From Eggerthella sp. CAG:298 (lineage in GTDB: Bacteria > Actinomycetota > Coriobacteriia > Coriobacteriales > Eggerthellaceae): DNA of 64,000 bases. The stretch is taken from assembly GCA_000435675.1 (NCBI GenBank), contig FR895136.1, positions 4,458-68,457 on the forward strand. The letters are read 5' to 3'. The notes under the pieces are model-generated. The model saw only the letters and a list, made by a program, of their open reading frames with translations. It searched no databases and was not told where the DNA came from. Below, piece after piece: positions 62,849-64,000 of this stretch. Within the stretch, counting starts at the first letter, position 1; the number at the start of each line of letters is the position of its first letter. The position numbers were made by a program, and so were the translations under genes.

Positions 62849-64000
62849 TCACCTGCCCGCTTTCTCTTCGAGTGACTGTTTGTAAGGCTGTTTATAGAAA
62901 TGCGTTCCAAGCGTTGTCTTTTCGATAACGCGATCGAAGATCATGAAGAGCATCGGTAGGAGCAGAAACGTGTTGAGCGCTGCGATAAAGGCACCCCGCC
63001 CGATGAGCGTTCCGAGGCTCGCGATGACCCCGTTGCTCGAGATGAGACCGATGAACGCACCGCACAGCGTAAGGATAGTCGCTGAGGTAAGGATCGTGAT
63101 CGCACTGCGCGAGATCGCTTCGGTGATGGCCTGGCGCTTCGGTTGCACACGGCGTTTGTCGAGGTAAGAACGCGTGAGGATGATCGTGTAATCGACCGTT
63201 GCTCCCAGCATGATCGCGCTGATGATGAGGTAGCCGATGTATTGAATCGTCTCGCCCGCAAAATAGGGAATGGCTAGGTTGATCCAGATCGAGCTCTCGA
63301 TCGTGAGCAACAAGATGAGCGGGATCGACAGGCTGCGGAACATGAGCAAGAGCACCAGTCCGATAGCGATGATCGAAGCGAACAGCACGCGCGCAGAATC
63401 GTCGTTCACGATGAGCGACATATCGTAGCTCGTTACCGTGGAACCAACGAGCTTCGCTTCATCGGGATAGTAGAGCTGACATAGATCGCGAATACGCTGC
63501 ACGAGTTCGAACGCTTCGGGGCTTTCGCCGCGCAAATCGGTCGCGATGATGATGCGCGAATAACCACCCGAAATGAGCGATTCGAGGCTTGCAGGAGGCA
63601 CCATATCGGTAGGGATGCGTTCCGAGACCGTGGTCACGTATGATGTGATCGAGCTCACGTGCGGCAGTGTATCGAGCGCAGCGACCAGCTCCTTCTCTTT
63701 GCCCCACTGGCCTTCGGGAACGAGCACCGCGCACTGACCAGAAGCGTTGAAAGTCTCTTCGATGAGCTCGGTATCCTCGTAGAGCTGACTGCCCGGCTCC
63801 ACGAACCCGCTCGCCCCATACACATATTCGGTATTGCGCGATCCCAAGAACGCCGGCACCACGATGAGCGCCGCGATAAGGGTGAACGGAATGCTCAAGC
63901 GCATGCACCACTTCGCGAACTTATCGAACGAGGGCAAGAACTTGCGATGCGCTGTTCGCTGCAGCAGCTTTTCGGAAAGCAGGACCATAACGGGCAGGAG
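62849..64000 (-). CDS. MMPL/RND-family transporter, 5' part outside window
   Basis: This is the C-terminal half of a large export protein of the MMPL (mycobacterial membrane protein large) family; the frame is open to the right edge (LLPVMVLLSEKLL). Visible are the start of the second half (helix SIPFTLIAALIVVPAFLG), a large external loop of about 150 residues, then a cluster of helices with the conserved GATVDYTIILTRSYLDKRR segment (the proton-relay Asp-Tyr of helix 4/10) and TILTLCGAFIGLIS, ending in FDRVIEKTTLGTHFYK. Such pumps export lipids, peptides or cell-envelope factors. The heptad-repeat protein gene follows after 5 bp and likely encodes its extracytoplasmic partner. Confidence 0.88.
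   Translation of the reverse strand, partial: LLPVMVLLSEKLLQRTAHRKFLPSFDKFAKWCMRLSIPFTLIAALIVVPAFLGSRNTEYVYGASGFVEPGSQLYEDTELIEETFNASGQCAVLVPEGQWGKEKELVAALDTLPHVSSITSYVTTVSERIPTDMVPPASLESLISGGYSRIIIATDLRGESPEAFELVQRIRDLCQLYYPDEAKLVGSTVTSYDMSLIVNDDSARVLFASIIAIGLVLLLMFRSLSIPLILLLTIESSIWINLAIPYFAGETIQYIGYLIISAIMLGATVDYTIILTRSYLDKRRVQPKRQAITEAISRSAITILTSATILTLCGAFIGLISSNGVIASLGTLIGRGAFIAALNTFLLLPMLFMIFDRVIEKTTLGTHFYKQPYKQSLEEKAGR

Overview
The window looks like a chromosomal segment of an anaerobic actinobacterium of the class Coriobacteriia, most likely the Eggerthellales/Eggerthellaceae. Pointers are the tilS-maf-hpt-ftsH-folP/folK-birA run, type III glutamine synthetase beside GltBD, folate one-carbon genes (fhs-fchA-folD), orphan type III CoA-transferases, rubrerythrin and ferritin, and moderately GC-rich coding DNA. 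The genus cannot be fixed from sequence reading alone. There is no prophage, insertion sequence with a transposase, or CRISPR array.

Layout. 1-5.0 kb (minus strand): coaX-fhs-fchA-folD-tsaE/tsaB, with tsaE and tsaB in one continuous reading frame. 5.1-6.9 kb (plus): an OmpR-type two-component pair. 6.9-14.8 kb (minus): an accessory metabolic cluster of a LysR regulator, SDR dehydrogenase, zinc alcohol dehydrogenase, two different CaiB/BaiF-type CoA-transferases and a DUF5692-like membrane protein. Candidate LysR-type operators lie upstream of the SDR gene. 14.9-27.9 kb: biotin uptake (bioY) and ligase (birA), Mn efflux (mntP), folate synthesis (folP-folK), the ftsH/hpt/maf/tilS housekeeping run, ferritin, a TetR regulator, a HAD phosphatase and an aminotransferase. 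28.1 kb: tRNA-Leu(CAA). 28.4-38.8 kb: an orphan prepilin peptidase, DhnA-type aldolase, a TM2/PRC-barrel/YtxH envelope set, serS with two unknown genes, pyridoxal kinase, aldo/keto reductase and an acyltransferase-like membrane protein.

38.8-53.7 kb is dominated by amino-acid and nitrogen metabolism: M18 aminopeptidase, rubrerythrin, sirtuin, a solute-binding lipoprotein, a TrpR-like regulator, ilvE, glutamine synthetase III, gltD, gltB and a truncated second glutamine synthetase. 54.5-61 kb holds rplM-rpsI and an aspartate-family/methionine block (metA, metY, hom, lysA). 61-64 kb holds an XXXLXXG-heptad secreted protein and the 3' part of an MMPL/RND transporter gene.

The most unusual material is (i) the CoA-transferase/dehydrogenase cluster with its own regulator; (ii) a family of foldback repeats (6.94, 16.33 and 53.28 kb) with conserved hairpin/spacer architecture, one copy of which sits at the break point of the truncated glutamine synthetase gene; (iii) the TsaE-TsaB fusion; (iv) a small stand-alone protein resembling the N domain of cyanophycin synthetase; and (v) several REP-like palindromes abutting gene ends. 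All functional assignments are from reading translated motifs; no database search was run.
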